Positions 32,743-44,170 of a DNA stretch of 64,000 bases are shown here, one piece after another. The notes below the pieces were generated by a model, which ran no database searches, was not told the origin of the DNA, and saw only the letters and a program-made list of their open reading frames with translations. This DNA comes from Cololabis saira (taxonomy: Eukaryota > Chordata > Actinopteri > Beloniformes > Belonidae): NCBI RefSeq assembly GCF_033807715.1, contig NC_084590.1:2550001-2614000 (forward strand). Reading direction: 5' to 3'. Made by a program: the position numbers and the translations under genes. Position 1 is the stretch's first letter, and each line of letters begins with the position of its first letter.

Positions 32743-35050
32743 TGTTTTTTTTAGATTATTTTATTTTCAGCATTTTTTCAAGGTATATACATGAACACAC
32801 AAACACAAAACTTCAAAACCCTCCCCAACCCACCCAAAAAAAAAGAAAAGAGAGAGAAAACATAAATAACAAATAAATGAGGTTGAGAGGCAAGATAGAC
32901 AACAGTAAGCGCTGACAGCAAAAAAGCTTATAAATCTACAAACCGTCCATCATAGAGGCTGACAATGTGTCCATATATGCCAAATAGGGTTGCCACATCT
33001 CTGTAAAAGTTTGATAGTCTTTCCTGAGTGTATATGTAATCTTTTCAAGTGGAACCCTGCTATTCATTTCTGAAACCCATTTTCCTATTGAAAGATGGGA
33101 GTCAGACTTCCATGTGATGGCAATACACTTCCTGGCAACACACAAGGCCAGTGCGAGAAACTTCTTTTGAGCTTTTCTTAATTGAGCATCAATTTTCGTA
33201 GTATCTCCTAATAAGCATGTTTGAGGATCTAATGGAAGACGCGCTCCTAGAAGTTTTGTCATGATGTCAGAAAAATTATGCCAGAATGTGTTAAGTTTTG
33301 TGCATAACCAAGTGCAGTGCAGGAATGATCCCTCTTCTATCCCACATCTAAAACACAGGCTAGATATCTCAGGTTTATATTTATGCAATTTCAGTGGCGT
33401 AAGATAGGACTGATGGAGAAAGTTATAATAGGTCAGCCTGTATCTGGAGTTAATAGTGGCAGTTAGACTTTTTCGACACAATTCAGACCAGAGCTCTGTA
33501 CCCATCGTCACACCCAAGTCCAACTCCCATTTCTGCCTTGATTTATGTAAACCTGGTTTTGGGGCATCCTCCATCAAGAGAGAGTACACTTTTGAGATAA
33601 GACGTGGTGCATTACCCTCATGAAGCAGTCCTTCCAGATCATTGAGCATGGGTAAAGACATCTCAGATCCCAAAACAGATTTAACAAATGATCTTAACTG
33701 TAAATAACAAAAAAAGTTTCTGCTGGACAGATCATACTTCCTCCTTAGGTCCTCAAAAGACATCAGGGATCCCTCCTTATAGCAGTCCTCCAAATGACGA
33801 ATCCCCTTCTGGTGCCACATTTCCAGGGTCTTATTATCCACTGACATTGGTATGAGTTAATTCTGCTTCAATGGTGTTTTGGGTGAAGATATATTTCTTA
33901 GTCCAATATTTTTCCGGACTTCATGCCACATCTTGATGATATTAATCAGGACAGGGTTGTCAGTTCTTGAGATAGTTTTAGGTGTCTATTTATAGATAAA
34001 GTCTGCATTTTCTTTAAGAGCATACATTCCAATTGAAACCCAAGGTGGGACATTATCCCTTTCAAAAAGAAAAGAAACGGGTCGCATTTGGGCAGCCAAA
34101 TAATGTTTTTCAAAGTTAGGCAGTCGAAGACCCCCCAGTTTATAGTCCCATGTAAGTTTTTCTATTGAGACCCCTGGAGTCTTACCATTCCATATGAATT
34201 GTCTAATATGTTTATTAAGGTTTTTAAAGAAACTGGTTGGCACTGGAGTCGGTAAAGACTGAAAGAGGTACTGCAGCCTCGGTAATACATTCATCTTAAT
34301 GCAATTTATTCGGCCAATCAAAGTTATAGGTAAATGTATCCATTTCTGTAAATCCTCCATTATTCGACTAGCTAGTGGTAAGTAATTCAGCTTGTACACA
34401 TTCTTAAGATTGTTATCTACCATAATTCCAAGGTATCTTATCCCACTTGGAGCCCATTTAAACTGGACTCTTTGCTGATGTTCAGCATAGTCAAAGTTTG
34501 AGAGTGGGAGAATTTCACTTTTGTCGTAATTTACTTTATATCCAGAAACAGATCCAAATGTATGCAAAACAGTTTTTAATTTAGCAAGGGAATCAAATGG
34601 ATTTGTTAAGTACAAAATTATATCATCTGCCATAAGGTTAATTTTATCTGTCGTTTGGCCCACTTTCATACCCTTTATCTCTGAGTCTTGTCTGATTGTC
34701 TCGGCCAGAGGTTCGACAGCTATAACAAAGAGCCCAGGGGATAAGGGACACCCTTGTCTGCTTGATCTACTCAAAGGGAAAACTGTGGACATTTGTCCAT
34801 TAGTGATTATTTTGGCTTGTGGTTTCCTATAAAGCGTTCTGACCCAATTAATAAAATAAGAGCCGAATCCGAATTTAGATAGAACCTTGAATACATAGGG
34901 CCACTCAATCCTATCAAAGGCCTTTTCTGCGTCCAGGGTAACAGCTATACTAGGTTCAGCACCAGAGGTTCCATATGAATAATGTTAAATAACCTACCCA
35001 TGTTACTGGCAGAGGATCTCTTCTGGAAAAAAACAACCTAATCTAGGTTT
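32743..35050 (-). pseudogene. L1-clade LINE ORF2, 5'-truncated
   Basis: Two long minus-strand frames: 34792-33986 (268 codons) with [32 protein letters not shown] (motif C reads MADD, not YADD), GIRYLGIMVDNNLKN and a thumb region IRQFIWNGKTPGV; and 33847-32936 (303 codons) with a C-terminal zinc knuckle CFRCGIEEGSFLHCTWLC. A stop or shift separates them at 33850-33985. Upstream RT motif A (AVTLDAEKAFD-like) is visible near 34900-34950 but decayed. Poly-A tail is the T-run at 32745-32752. Confidence 0.88.
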
Positions 35051-35723
35051 ATCAATTTTGGTAAGAATTTACTCAACCTATTTGCTAAAGCTTTCGAAAT
35101 CAATTTGTAATCCGCATTCAAGATTAAAAATGGCCGAAAAGAGGAGCATTTTAATGGGTCTTTGTTCTTTTTATGGATCACTATGGTGTTTTTTCAAGGT
35201 AACTCCACTCAGTGTAAAGTTAAAAGGTTTAAATGACAAAAGTACATTCTGTTATTTCTTTCAAAATAAATCAACAATAAACAGTTAAAAAGGCACGACA
35301 ACAACAAGTCTTTTTCGAGGAGAAATTAGTGCAAAAACAATCCTCATCCGTCTTCTGTCATTAATTAATGTAATTACAGTCGGTAATCTATGAATAGTTC
35401 TGTAATTAAAATGAATTACAGACGATAATGTCATTAAATAGAACAAAAGTGTAGTTTCTAGTGTCACCACAAGAGGGCGGTCGTACCACCTTAACATCAG
35501 TCACGAAACTGTAGAAAAATAAAGAAAAGCTACAAATGTTTTTTATTTTGTTGTATTTCATTTTATTTGTGTTGTTATTAATACTGCTGTCTCAGTAAAG
35601 TTGCAGATTGTATAATTGTATAAACTTCATACAAAATAGTGTTGAAAAGCTGAACGCAGGTGGCAGAAAACTAAACTACAGGTTCATTATGACATTTATA
35701 AAGAGAGACTGAGCATTTATAAT
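35051..35723. other. Intergenic spacer
   Basis: Begins with more decayed L1 RT sequence and then AT-rich unique sequence. No gene recognised. Confidence 0.4.
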
Positions 35724-35736
35724 ATAATATAATATA

Positions 35737-35821
<85 letters not shown>
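35724..35821. repeat. (TA)n microsatellite
   Basis: About 40-45 TA dinucleotides preceded by (ATAAT)n and followed by ATATCATG. Confidence 0.95.
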
Positions 35822-35824
<3 letters not shown>

Positions 35825-35934
35825 CATGTAGTAATAATATAATACAGAACCGAGGAATGCAAGACAATCCTATTTTTTTGATATAATTGATAAATACAAC
35901 AACAATGTATTGTGTTCACTACTGTTGACAGAAT

Positions 35935-36165
35935 AAGTAGTTCATGTAGTAGTTCATGTAGTGTTCATGCAGTAGTTCATGTAGTAGTTCATGTAGTAGT
36001 TCATGCAGTAGTTCATGCAGTAGTTCATGCAGTAGTTCATGTAGTATTCATGTAGTAGTTCATGTAGTATTCATGTAGTAGTTCATGTAGTATTCATGTA
36101 GTAGTTCATGCAGTAGTTCATGCAGTAGTTCATGCAGTAGTTCATGTAGTAGTTCATGTAGTATT
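35935..36165. repeat. 12-13-bp tandem repeat GTAGTTCATGTA
   Basis: About 18 copies of GTAGTTCATGTA/GTAGTTCATGCA, with shorter GTATTCAT units mixed in. Ends against the Rex1-like relic. Confidence 0.9.
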
Positions 36166-36905
36166 CATGTGGATGACTGGATGACAATAAGAGCAAGAGC
36201 AATAAGAATTGTAAATAAAGCAGCCTTTAGAGAATCAACAAACCCACTCTTCATCAAACTGAACACTCAAATTCAAGGATCTGGTCAACTTCAAAACTTT
36301 ACAAATCATGCACAAAGAAAATCATCATCAGTTGCCAGAAGTTGTTTCAAATAAAAGAAAATAAACACAATCTCAGGGGAAATTGCAATTTTAAAAAACA
36401 GCATGTACGAACAAACATCAAAACCCCATCACTGTATCAGTGATGGGAGTTAATCTGTGGAACAACTGTAAAGATGAAATTAAATCATGTATTTCTCCAA
36501 GTAAGTTTAAACGAATCTTTAAAATCAATACTCTTTATGGATAGAAAACGGAAATGGACACATGAACTGACAGCCAATGACCAAAGTGCCTTGCTCAGCT
36601 GAACCACTTTTTCTTTTCTTTTATGCTTTTCTTTTAGAAGTTCTGCGAAATGAAGAAATGGTAAAAACAGAACATTAGAAGGGGTAGGACTAGAAAAGTT
36701 TTTTGAAACTTCATCCTACACCCTTTCAAACAGGAAATATTTATTTACATATAGATTTGTCTTTTTAATTTGCTTTGTTTTGCTTATGGTTTTTTGTTGT
36801 TTTTTTTTCGGTATATACATTTTATGTATTCTGATTATTTTTTTTGTTTTTGTTTTAACCTGTTTGAATAAATAATTAAACAAAACGAAACGAAACGAAT
36901 GACAA
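36166..36905 (+). pseudogene. Rex1/CR1-like LINE RT C-terminal relic
   Basis: Encodes RAIRIVNKAAFRESTNPLFI then KLNTQ, later GVNLWNNCKDEIKSC and SPSKFKRIFKINTLYG, with frame slips. These are the hallmark C-terminal blocks of Rex1/CR1-type reverse transcriptases. It ends CTGTTTGAATAAATAATTAA and an AACGA short tandem tail. Only about the last quarter of the ORF survives. Confidence 0.75.
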
Positions 36906-37208
36906 CATGAGTTTCTTTTATCTTCTGATGAACTGGATGACAACATGAGTTTCTGTTATGTTCTGAGTCCTGATGAACTGGATGACATCATGGTTCACGT
37001 GAGCGACCGACAAGAAGCGACATCCCCCTGTGGATCTGACAGTGAGGGAGGTGAAGCTGACACATGGACCTCCTTCACACACCTGAGGTCAAACAGGCTC
37101 CTGCAGCTTGTGATGTGGGCTCAGCTGGCTCCTGCTCCAAGGAAGGATCCTGTACAGAACCGGGCCTCCGTCCTTCATGTGAAACACCAGAACCGTCTCT
37201 CTGCACCA
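36906..37208 (+). other. Unassigned open segment interrupted by a TIR element
   Basis: An open frame from 36945 reads ELDDIMVHVSDRQEATSPCG then SDSEGGEADTWTS; I do not recognise it. The same sequence seems to resume at 39122 after the element (GGACGGGAGCACTGGAACCT), followed by a CAGGTGG that could be a splice donor. It might be a host exon or part of an older repeat. A short direct duplication of TTTCTTTTATCTTCTGATGA precedes it. Confidence 0.3.
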
Positions 37209-37352
37209 GGGGTCCGTTTCACAAAGCAGGTTTAGTGAAAACTCTGAGTCTGTTAACCCTGAAATGAGGGAAACTCTGAGTTTTCCGTAACTCAAACCAG
37301 AGAAAGAGAGGTAACTCTAGCCCGTTTCACAAAGAGAGGTAACTTAAGCTCT

Positions 37353-37823
37353 CGGTCAGTTACCGTAGTAACAGACTCTCTGAATCTAACCTGGTCAGTT
37401 ACCGTAGTAACAGACTCTCTGAAACTAACCTGGTCAGTTACCGTAGTAACAGACTCTCTGAACCTAACCTGGTCAGTTACCGTAGTAACAGACTCTCTGA
37501 AACTAACCTGGTCAGTTACCGTAGTAACAGACGCTCTGAATCTAACCTGGTCAGTTACCGTAGTAACAGACTCTCTGAATCTAACCTGGTCAGTTACCGT
37601 AGTAACAGACGCTCTGAACCAAACCTGGTCAGTTACCGTAGTAACAGACTCTCTGAACCTAACCTGGTCAGTTACCGTAGTAACAGACTCTCTGAATCTA
37701 ACCTGGTCAGTTACCGTAGTAACAGACTCTCTGAATCTAACCTGGTCAGTTACCGTAGTAACAGACTCTTGAACCTAACGTGGTCAGTTACCGTAGTAAC
37801 AGACTCTCTGAATCTAACCTGGT
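37353..37823. repeat. 39-bp minisatellite, 12 copies
   Basis: Unit: GGTCAGTTACCGTAGTAACA then GACTCTCTGAATCTAACCT. Each unit contains the small palindrome GTTACCGTAGTAAC. Lies inside the TIR element at 37209-39121. Confidence 0.93.
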
Positions 37824-38261
37824 CGGGACCAGGTTTATCTCAATGAACCTGGAGTTTCTCTGCGTCTCCGCCTCTTTCAGAGACACACGCACATTTGATT
37901 TCCTCATTCATTCAGTCAGCAGGCGAGTTTTGGAGAAGTTCTGCTGTCTGTCATTAAAAACAGAGTCAGTATATATATTAGAAGTCCATTGTCATGAACA
38001 TGGCATGTCCTTTTGATGAAGACACAATTGATGAAGGTGCAGCATTAATGCGCAGAGAATTAAATATTCGTCGGGAGATGGTTATCAGACTGCGTAATAC
38101 ATGTATATTACAGTACATAGTCTCATTACAGGTAAAGCAATATATGTTAATCCTTTATTTGTTATAATTTTGATGATTGAATTGTTTATTGATTTCATAA
38201 TATATTCTAATTTTTTGAGATTTTTTATTTGGGGTTTTCATAAACTGTGAGGCAACATTCC

Positions 38262-38748
38262 GGGGGCTGTCCTGGGGACTGGGCAGACCGGCGAGACAGC
38301 TCTGGGGGGTCGCCCACGAGGCCGAGCAGACCGGCGAGACAGCTCGGGGGGACATCCCCGAGGCTTAGGCGTGGGTCTTGACGGGGACGGGGCTCGGCTC
38401 GGGGACTCTTGGCTCGGCTCGGGGACTCTTGGCTCGGCTCGGGGACTCTTGGCTTGGCTGTGGGAGTACCCGGGTCCGGGGCGCTGGCTGCGGGGGTACC
38501 CGGGTCCGGGGCGCTGGCTGCGGGGGATCCGGGACCATCACCGGAGCAGGGGCTGATGCGTCCGGGACTACCACCGACGACGCGCCCAAGACCACTGCCG
38601 GAACAGCTAGCTGGGGCTGACGTCGACGCCGTCGCTCCAGAGCCTGGAGAGCCTTGCCATTGTCCTCCAGCAACCTCCTGTTGTGCCAGAGGGAAATCCA
38701 GAGGGTTCACCCACTCTCTCGCTGGTTCCATATTTGGTCGGACTGTTC
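38262..38748. other. GC-rich low-complexity tract
   Basis: Tandem GGCTCGGCTCGGGGACTCTT units (38395-38450) and duplicated GTACCCGGGTCCGGGGCGCT units. Overlapping frames on both strands are proline/arginine or glycine/leucine runs without a domain. Resembles a decayed retroelement gag-like segment. Confidence 0.4.
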
Positions 38749-39096
38749 TGTCACGTCTGGGGGTAAGGTGTGGACCCAAACGCAGGGAGAGCAGGAGGCG
38801 GGAGGCAGGAGTTGGCAAAAAACAGGATTTATTTTAAAAAAAAGGCAAAAAACAAGGCGCTGCTGGGCAGGATCAAGACAAACTAAAAAGGGATCAAAAA
38901 CTTGAGGAGCAAAACGTGGCAGGAAACATGGGGAACAAACAGTACGGTCGACAGGGAACAAGGGAATGACAAGACCAGATATACACAGGGGATAACGAGA
39001 CATGACGAGACACAGGTGCAGATACAATCAGGGCAGATGGGACACAGGCGGGGCAAAACAGAAACTGAAAGCTGGGGGGAATGTCAAACCCTGACA
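38749..39096. mobile_element. LTR-like insertion (TGTCAC...CTGACA)
   Basis: Bounded by TGTCACGTCTGGGGGTAAGG and AATGTCAAACCCTGACA, about 350 bp, A- and G-rich. The short inverted TGTCA/TGACA ends fit a solo LTR or a small TIR element; no target duplication was established. Confidence 0.4.
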
Positions 39097-39479
39097 GAAC
39101 CTGCTTTGTGAAACGGACCCCTGGACGGGAGCACTGGAACCTGGAGCTTTCACCAGCAGACTCATCAGTGCAGGCAGGTGGGAACACCTCAAAGCTGCTG
39201 CTTAGGTTCCCGGCAGGTTCCGTCCTATTCTGCAGGTAAAAACAGATGAGACTGTTGTTTTATTTGACACTAAACTCATGACATCTGGAAATAATTTTAA
39301 AGTTACACCTGAAATCACAACAAGACTGTAAAAATATGAGAGTTTATGGAAACTGACATGTAGAACCATCGTGACTCTAATGAATGTCAGCAGGTAAATA
39401 ATGTTCAGTGAGGCAGAGGTGCGTGCAGCGTCCCAGCATGCACCTCTGCTCACACTGAACTGGCTGCTCTGTCCAAGAG

Positions 39480-41580
39480 TACCTGGCTGCAGGCAAGATG
39501 GCCGACAAGGGCGCGGCCATTTTTTCCAGCCATACCGGAATTCCAGACCGGAAGTTGGTCTTCTTCGTGTATATTATTCGTCGCGCTGATCCAGACAGGA
39601 AGTCTTTTTTTTTTTTTACTTTATTGAAAATATATTCATATACAAACAACAAGGCATCATATCTTTTTTCCAACATGTATCAGGGAAAAGGTGCATAAAG
39701 AGTACAGAGGAAAAGAAATTAAATTTAAAAAGAAAAAGGAAAATAACTCAAAGGGCTAGGGCTTATCCAATAAATTATATTCTTCAATTGTGTTCAAAAG
39801 TTGTATTGCAGGAAGTTGGTCTTCTTCGTGTATATTATTCGTCGCGCTGATCCAGACAGGAAGTTGGTCTTTTTTTCACAATTCTTTATTTCAAATTGTC
39901 AACAATATTTATATTTTCCTATTTATCCGTTTTCTATTAATTCTATCTTATTTTCTGGAATCCACTTAAACACAACATTACACTATCATGCTGGCAACAG
40001 TAAGAACTTGACTTGGAGTTCTTTTTTGAAATCAACTTTTTATTCTCAGAATATCAAATAGAAAAACAAACATGCATAGAAAAAAAGACACAAAACAAGG
40101 TAAACGCATGAACAATGAGCAGGAACAAATTACACTGAACATAATGGAAAAAATATCAAGATCAAAGATCAAAAGATTAAAAAAAAAAAAAAAGACTTAA
40201 AAAAGGCTCCCACTGGCCATCTTGACCTCTTGGGGGGGGGGGGGGGGGCTTAAAAAAGGCTCCCACTGGCCAGCATGATCTCAGCCTTCAGTCTGGTCAT
40301 GCCCTCTCCTTCAAGGATTTTGATCAATATCTGAAAAACAGTTAAATGATCTAATCATACTCTAACGTGTGCACTGTTTTGGTTTCATGTTTTCCAAAGG
40401 AATAAAATATTGACCACCTAATAATTTCCTTCCATTTCCCAAGGAAGCTCTATTGACCATCTTACCTCTGGGAGCATTACATCGAAAACAAAATCCAGTA
40501 GTCTTATCTCCCCTCCCTTTATTTTTGCTCCTATTCCAGTGACCTCCTCAATCACCCTCAGTAACGCAAAGATCTATTGAAAATAAAAGTACAAATCAAT
40601 AAATTCATCTTTTATATGTTATATATCTGTGAACACACGTATACATGACTGATGGCATTTTCATTTATTTATTTATTTCATTTATTAACACCAGTGGGGC
40701 GAGTGTGTTTTTCTGTTAAAACTAAAAAAAGGAATTATTTAATAAGATCTCTTTTTCAGACTGACATCACCTCTACTCCATATGTTGTTCCATACTGGTC
40801 TAATATTGTTCCTGGACTGAACTGGATCCATATATGGAACCTTCCATACAAATATTTAATTACAAATAAAGTTAGAGAAGTGTCTTACAAACTAATTCAT
40901 AGATATTACCCAGCCAAACATTATTTGTTAAAATTTAAGAAAGATTTGTGTGTTGATTGTTCCCTGTGTGAATCTGAACCTGAAACTGTAATTCACTTAT
41001 TTTGGTTGTGTAACTCTACTGCCATCTTCTGGAGAGAAGTAACCCGTTACATCACCTTGAAGATTGACTCAGATTTTTCTTTAGATTGGAACAATGTACT
41101 TTTTGGTGTCCACGATGTCAAAAGTAAGAAACAGAAAGAACTGTATGTCATAAACTTGTTAATAATATTAGGGAAGTATCACATACACAAAGGGAAATTT
41201 ACTCACTCGAAACCATGCTTTATTGCATTCCAAAAGGAAACTGAACAGTACTTACAAAGTATTTGTGACTCGAATAACAAGAAAGCTATGAAAACTTGTG
41301 ATTTGTGCACCTTATTTTCTGTATTTATTTAGCAGCCTACCCCCTGGCTGATGTTTGATATTTCATTGATAAGACTTGCGTTTGTATTGTTTGATTGTTT
41401 GTTCTGTTAATAAAAAAAAAAAAAAAAAAGATAGCACACCAAGTTACACAAGGAAAGACAAACCTCCGGATCAGCGCGACGAATAATATACACGAAGAAG
41501 ACCAACTTCCGGTCTGGAATTCCGGTATGGCTGGAAAAAATGGCCGCGCCCTTGTCGGCCATCTTGCCTGCAGCCAGGTC
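39480..41580. mobile_element. Inverted-repeat element filled with LINE insertions
   Basis: The left arm 39480-39600 (ACCTGGCTGCAGGCAAGATG, GGAATTCCAGACCGGAAGTT, TATATTATTCGTCGCGCTGA) is mirrored by 41463-41580. Between the arms are a T-tailed LINE fragment (39603-39808), a direct repeat of about 52 bp of the left arm (39811-39862), another T-tailed fragment, G16-18 at 40233-40250, and an L1 3' piece ending in poly(A) at 41410-41429. Confidence 0.75.
40652..41429 (+). pseudogene. L1-clade ORF2 C-terminus with poly(A) tail
   Basis: A 226-codon frame with WNLPYKYLITNKVREVSYKL, then a zinc knuckle CVDCSLCESEPETVIHLFWLC-like Cys/His block (C-x2-C, H, C), then QKELYVINLLIILGKYHIHK. It stops at TAG 41330-41332 and has an A18 tail at 41411-41429. 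Severely 5'-truncated, so a dead insertion, but the remaining frame is intact and looks young. Confidence 0.85.
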
Positions 41581-42869
41581 CCTCTCGCTCTGTCTGATGC
41601 TGAAGCTGCTTCTGGGTCTGTTATCAAACCCGTCCTTCCTGATGAGGAACCTGGGTTTCTCCCTGAAGCTGATGTTCAATCCAGAGCCAACCTGCCATTG
41701 TTGAGGATGCTGGAAACCAGCCTGGAGTTCAACACCTTCCTCCACAGATCTGATCAAGAATGACTGAATCTCCTCCTGAACAAGATCAGTCAATACTTGG
41801 AACATTCAGTCAAGTCTCTCTGTCATTCTGGGAACTGTCGGCACCATTCAACCCCAAACGTCTATATGAGAGAAGAACTTGCAGAGAACCCAGAACTGGA
41901 CCAGGAAGACGACTGTTTGACTTTTCTGAAGCTCTACGAGGCTGCTGGACCACAGTGATCTCAGCTGGTAATAAAACACTTATTGGTCCAGGACGGCTGA
42001 TGGATGAAAGCCTGGATTTTTCTCAGTCACGTAGCTTTTGGACAGTTTGACGTTAAGGACATTTATTGGAGGAAGTCAGGTCCATTTAATGTTGATGTTC
42101 TCCCCTTAGTTCTGTCCCGGTTTAGAGTTAATGTCTCAGTTTTGGTGTTTAGGTTCCTGTTTTATTTTGAAACTCCCTGTCCTCGTGTTTCAGTTTTGTT
42201 TTGACTTCCCTTGTTCAGAGACGCTCACATGAAATGATAAGTTTACATATTTATGCACAAAAACACGGAGAGTGCAGCAAAGTTCGTAACCTCGATGAAC
42301 CAATACGACGACTATTCCATCAACTGAACCTATTTATGATGAAATAACTGCACAAACATGTTTATGAAAAATACAGTTCTGTTTATATATTATTATATTA
42401 TCACTGCAGTTATTAGATTTTAAAATACCTGATTTCTTATACTAGACCAATAATGTGTTAACTTATTATATGATTGGTTCAAAAACTTAATTCCATTCTT
42501 GTGAAGTTCCTGTTTGTATTCTGTGTGAAACGGCCACATGGACGAGGTTATTGGTGGATTTTCCATTCTGGGTTCCTTCAGAGTGTTCAGAGCTGCAGTG
42601 GAGCAGCTGTGTGTCTGAACATCCTGGAAGGCCGTCAGCTGGAATACACCTTTATTTCTGGATACATGTACACCAGCACAACACTGGTCTACAACACACA
42701 TCTGGATCCTCTGATCCTGCAGCCTGTCATCATCCTCCTCTCACAGCTTTACTTGGGAAAGCAGCCGCTGAGAAGCGGCAGGTTCACTGGAAACACTGGA
42801 TCTTTGATAGCAACTGGTTTTAGTAGAAAACTGCTGGAAGCAGCAGGACCGACTCCAACCTCCACTGAC
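41581..42869. other. Unassigned region downstream of NLR exons
   Basis: It contains open plus-strand stretches (for example SDAEAASGSVIKPVLPDEEP and, at 42590-42800, CLNILEGRQLEYTFISGYMY) with nearby AG/GT signals, but I recognise no domain and frames break between them. On minus, where the NLR would continue, no PRY/SPRY exon was seen. It could hold decayed exons of a host gene. Confidence 0.3.
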
Positions 42870-43046
42870 CTAAGAGTCTGCAGCTGGTAGTCTGGACTCT
42901 GCACAAGACCAGACAGCTGCTCCACATCTGCAGCCTGCAGCTTGTAGTTGTTACGCAGGTCCAGATGTTTCAGATGGGAGGGGTTGGACTTCAGAGCTGA
43001 GACCAGAGAAGAACAGCTGATCCCTGACAAACTGCAGAACTCCAAC
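42870..43046 (-). CDS. NLR LRR exon A (most 3' of nine)
   Basis: 177 bp, bounded on minus by TTGTTCAG and by GTCAGTGG, phase 2 on both sides. It encodes [40 protein letters not shown] and a last third ending QLQTLR: two ribonuclease-inhibitor-type leucine-rich repeats. The [15 protein letters not shown] form is shared only with exon 55160-55336. Part of a fish NLR receptor whose LRR domain senses ligand; this is the last LRR exon found before the window leaves the locus. Confidence 0.85.
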
Positions 43047-43278
43047 CTGAACAAAGACACCAGAGAAGAAGAAAGCAGAGCAGTCAGATGGTCAGTGTGG
43101 ATCAGCAGGAGATCAGCCTGATGTCTGCAGGTTAGTGTCAACACAACTTTCACATCAGATTCATCTGATGGTTTGGAGGAAGTGTAGTCCTAAAGGGCGC
43201 ACGGAACACCACCACCCGCTTCATGTGTCTAACTGATTTTCCCCACTCAGCGACACACCCGTTGAGAAGCTGACCCTG

Positions 43279-43755
43279 GTGATTGGCGACTCCATAGTCA
43301 GGCATGTGAGGCCGACTCCAGCGACCATAGTTAGGTGTATCCCGGGGGCCAGAGCGGGCGACATTGAAGCAAATTTGAAGCTACTGGCAAAGGGTAATCG
43401 GAAATTTGGTAAAGTTATCATCCATTTGGTAGCTAATGACTCCCGTCTTCGCCAGTCCAAAATGACCAAAATGAATATTGTCTCGGTGTGTAACTATGCC
43501 AAAACCATGTCGGACTCCGTAGGTTTCTCTGGTCCCCTCCCCAATCTGACCAGCGATGACATGTTTAGTCGCATGCTCTCGCTCCGTCGCTGGTTGTATT
43601 GGTGGTGTTCAGAAAACGACATGGCCTTTATTGTCAATTGGGAGACGTTCTGGGGAAAGCCCGGTCTGATTAGAAGAGACGGCATTCATCCCACCCGGGT
43701 TGGTGCTGCTCTTGTCTCTAGTAATTTGGCCAGTTTTATTAGACACTCCCCCTGA
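43279..43755 (+). pseudogene. L2 ORF1: SGNH/GDSL esterase-like protein
   Basis: Fish L2 and CR1 elements carry an esterase domain in ORF1. Seen here: [14 protein letters not shown] (block I, GDS nucleophile), [14 protein letters not shown] (the usual GTND block reads VAND), [15 protein letters not shown] and [14 protein letters not shown] (D-x2-H catalytic pair). The 158-codon frame is open from ATG at 43279 to TGA 43753-43755 but looks internally shortened near 43460. The function in transposition is probably membrane or lipid association (family knowledge). Confidence 0.82.
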
Positions 43756-44170
43756 CAACGCAGGGTCCAGGCCAGGATGCAGAGCTGCAGTTTAAGACAC
43801 TTCTCTGCTGCTTCCCGAGGACCAACGCCTGCCAATAAAACTGTAGGATCGCATTATGTAATTGGCAACTCTAAAACTGTAGGATTACATGATGTAATTG
43901 GCAACTCTAACCAGGTGCCTAGCAAAATAGAAGTGGTTGCAGTTCACCAGGTACGGCGTTTTGGAGGCGTTAACCAAAATAACCTTGTAAAAATTAAAAC
44001 CAATGCACATTTGGTACCAATATGAGACCGAAAAATTAGATGCGGACTACTAAATAGACAATTGTTAAGCTCCAAGTCTCTGTTAGTAAATGATATAATT
44101 ACACAGAGCAAGAGTGATATTTTCTGCTTAACAGAAACATGGTTACAGGAGGAAGAGTATGTTAGTTTGA

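Larger units (their letters stand above)
37209..39121. mobile_element. TIR element with nested insertions
   Basis: The left end GGGGTCCGTTTCACAAAGCA and the right end TGCTTTGTGAAACGGACCCC are 23-bp or longer inverted repeats. Inside are a second GTTTCACAAAGAGAGGTAAC block, a 39-bp minisatellite, a palindromic MITE fragment (38140-38255), a GC-rich tract and an LTR-like insertion. No transposase seen; similar termini are common among PIF/Harbinger-type MITEs in fish. Confidence 0.7.

Noticed and set aside
38225..38837. 197-codon minus frame and overlapping plus frames
   Set aside because: GC-rich tandem units without a recognisable domain, located inside a TIR element.
42474..42890. 138-codon plus frame as a host exon
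   Set aside because: No recognised domain, it runs antisense into LRR exon A, and no convincing splice partner was found. Left as unassigned.
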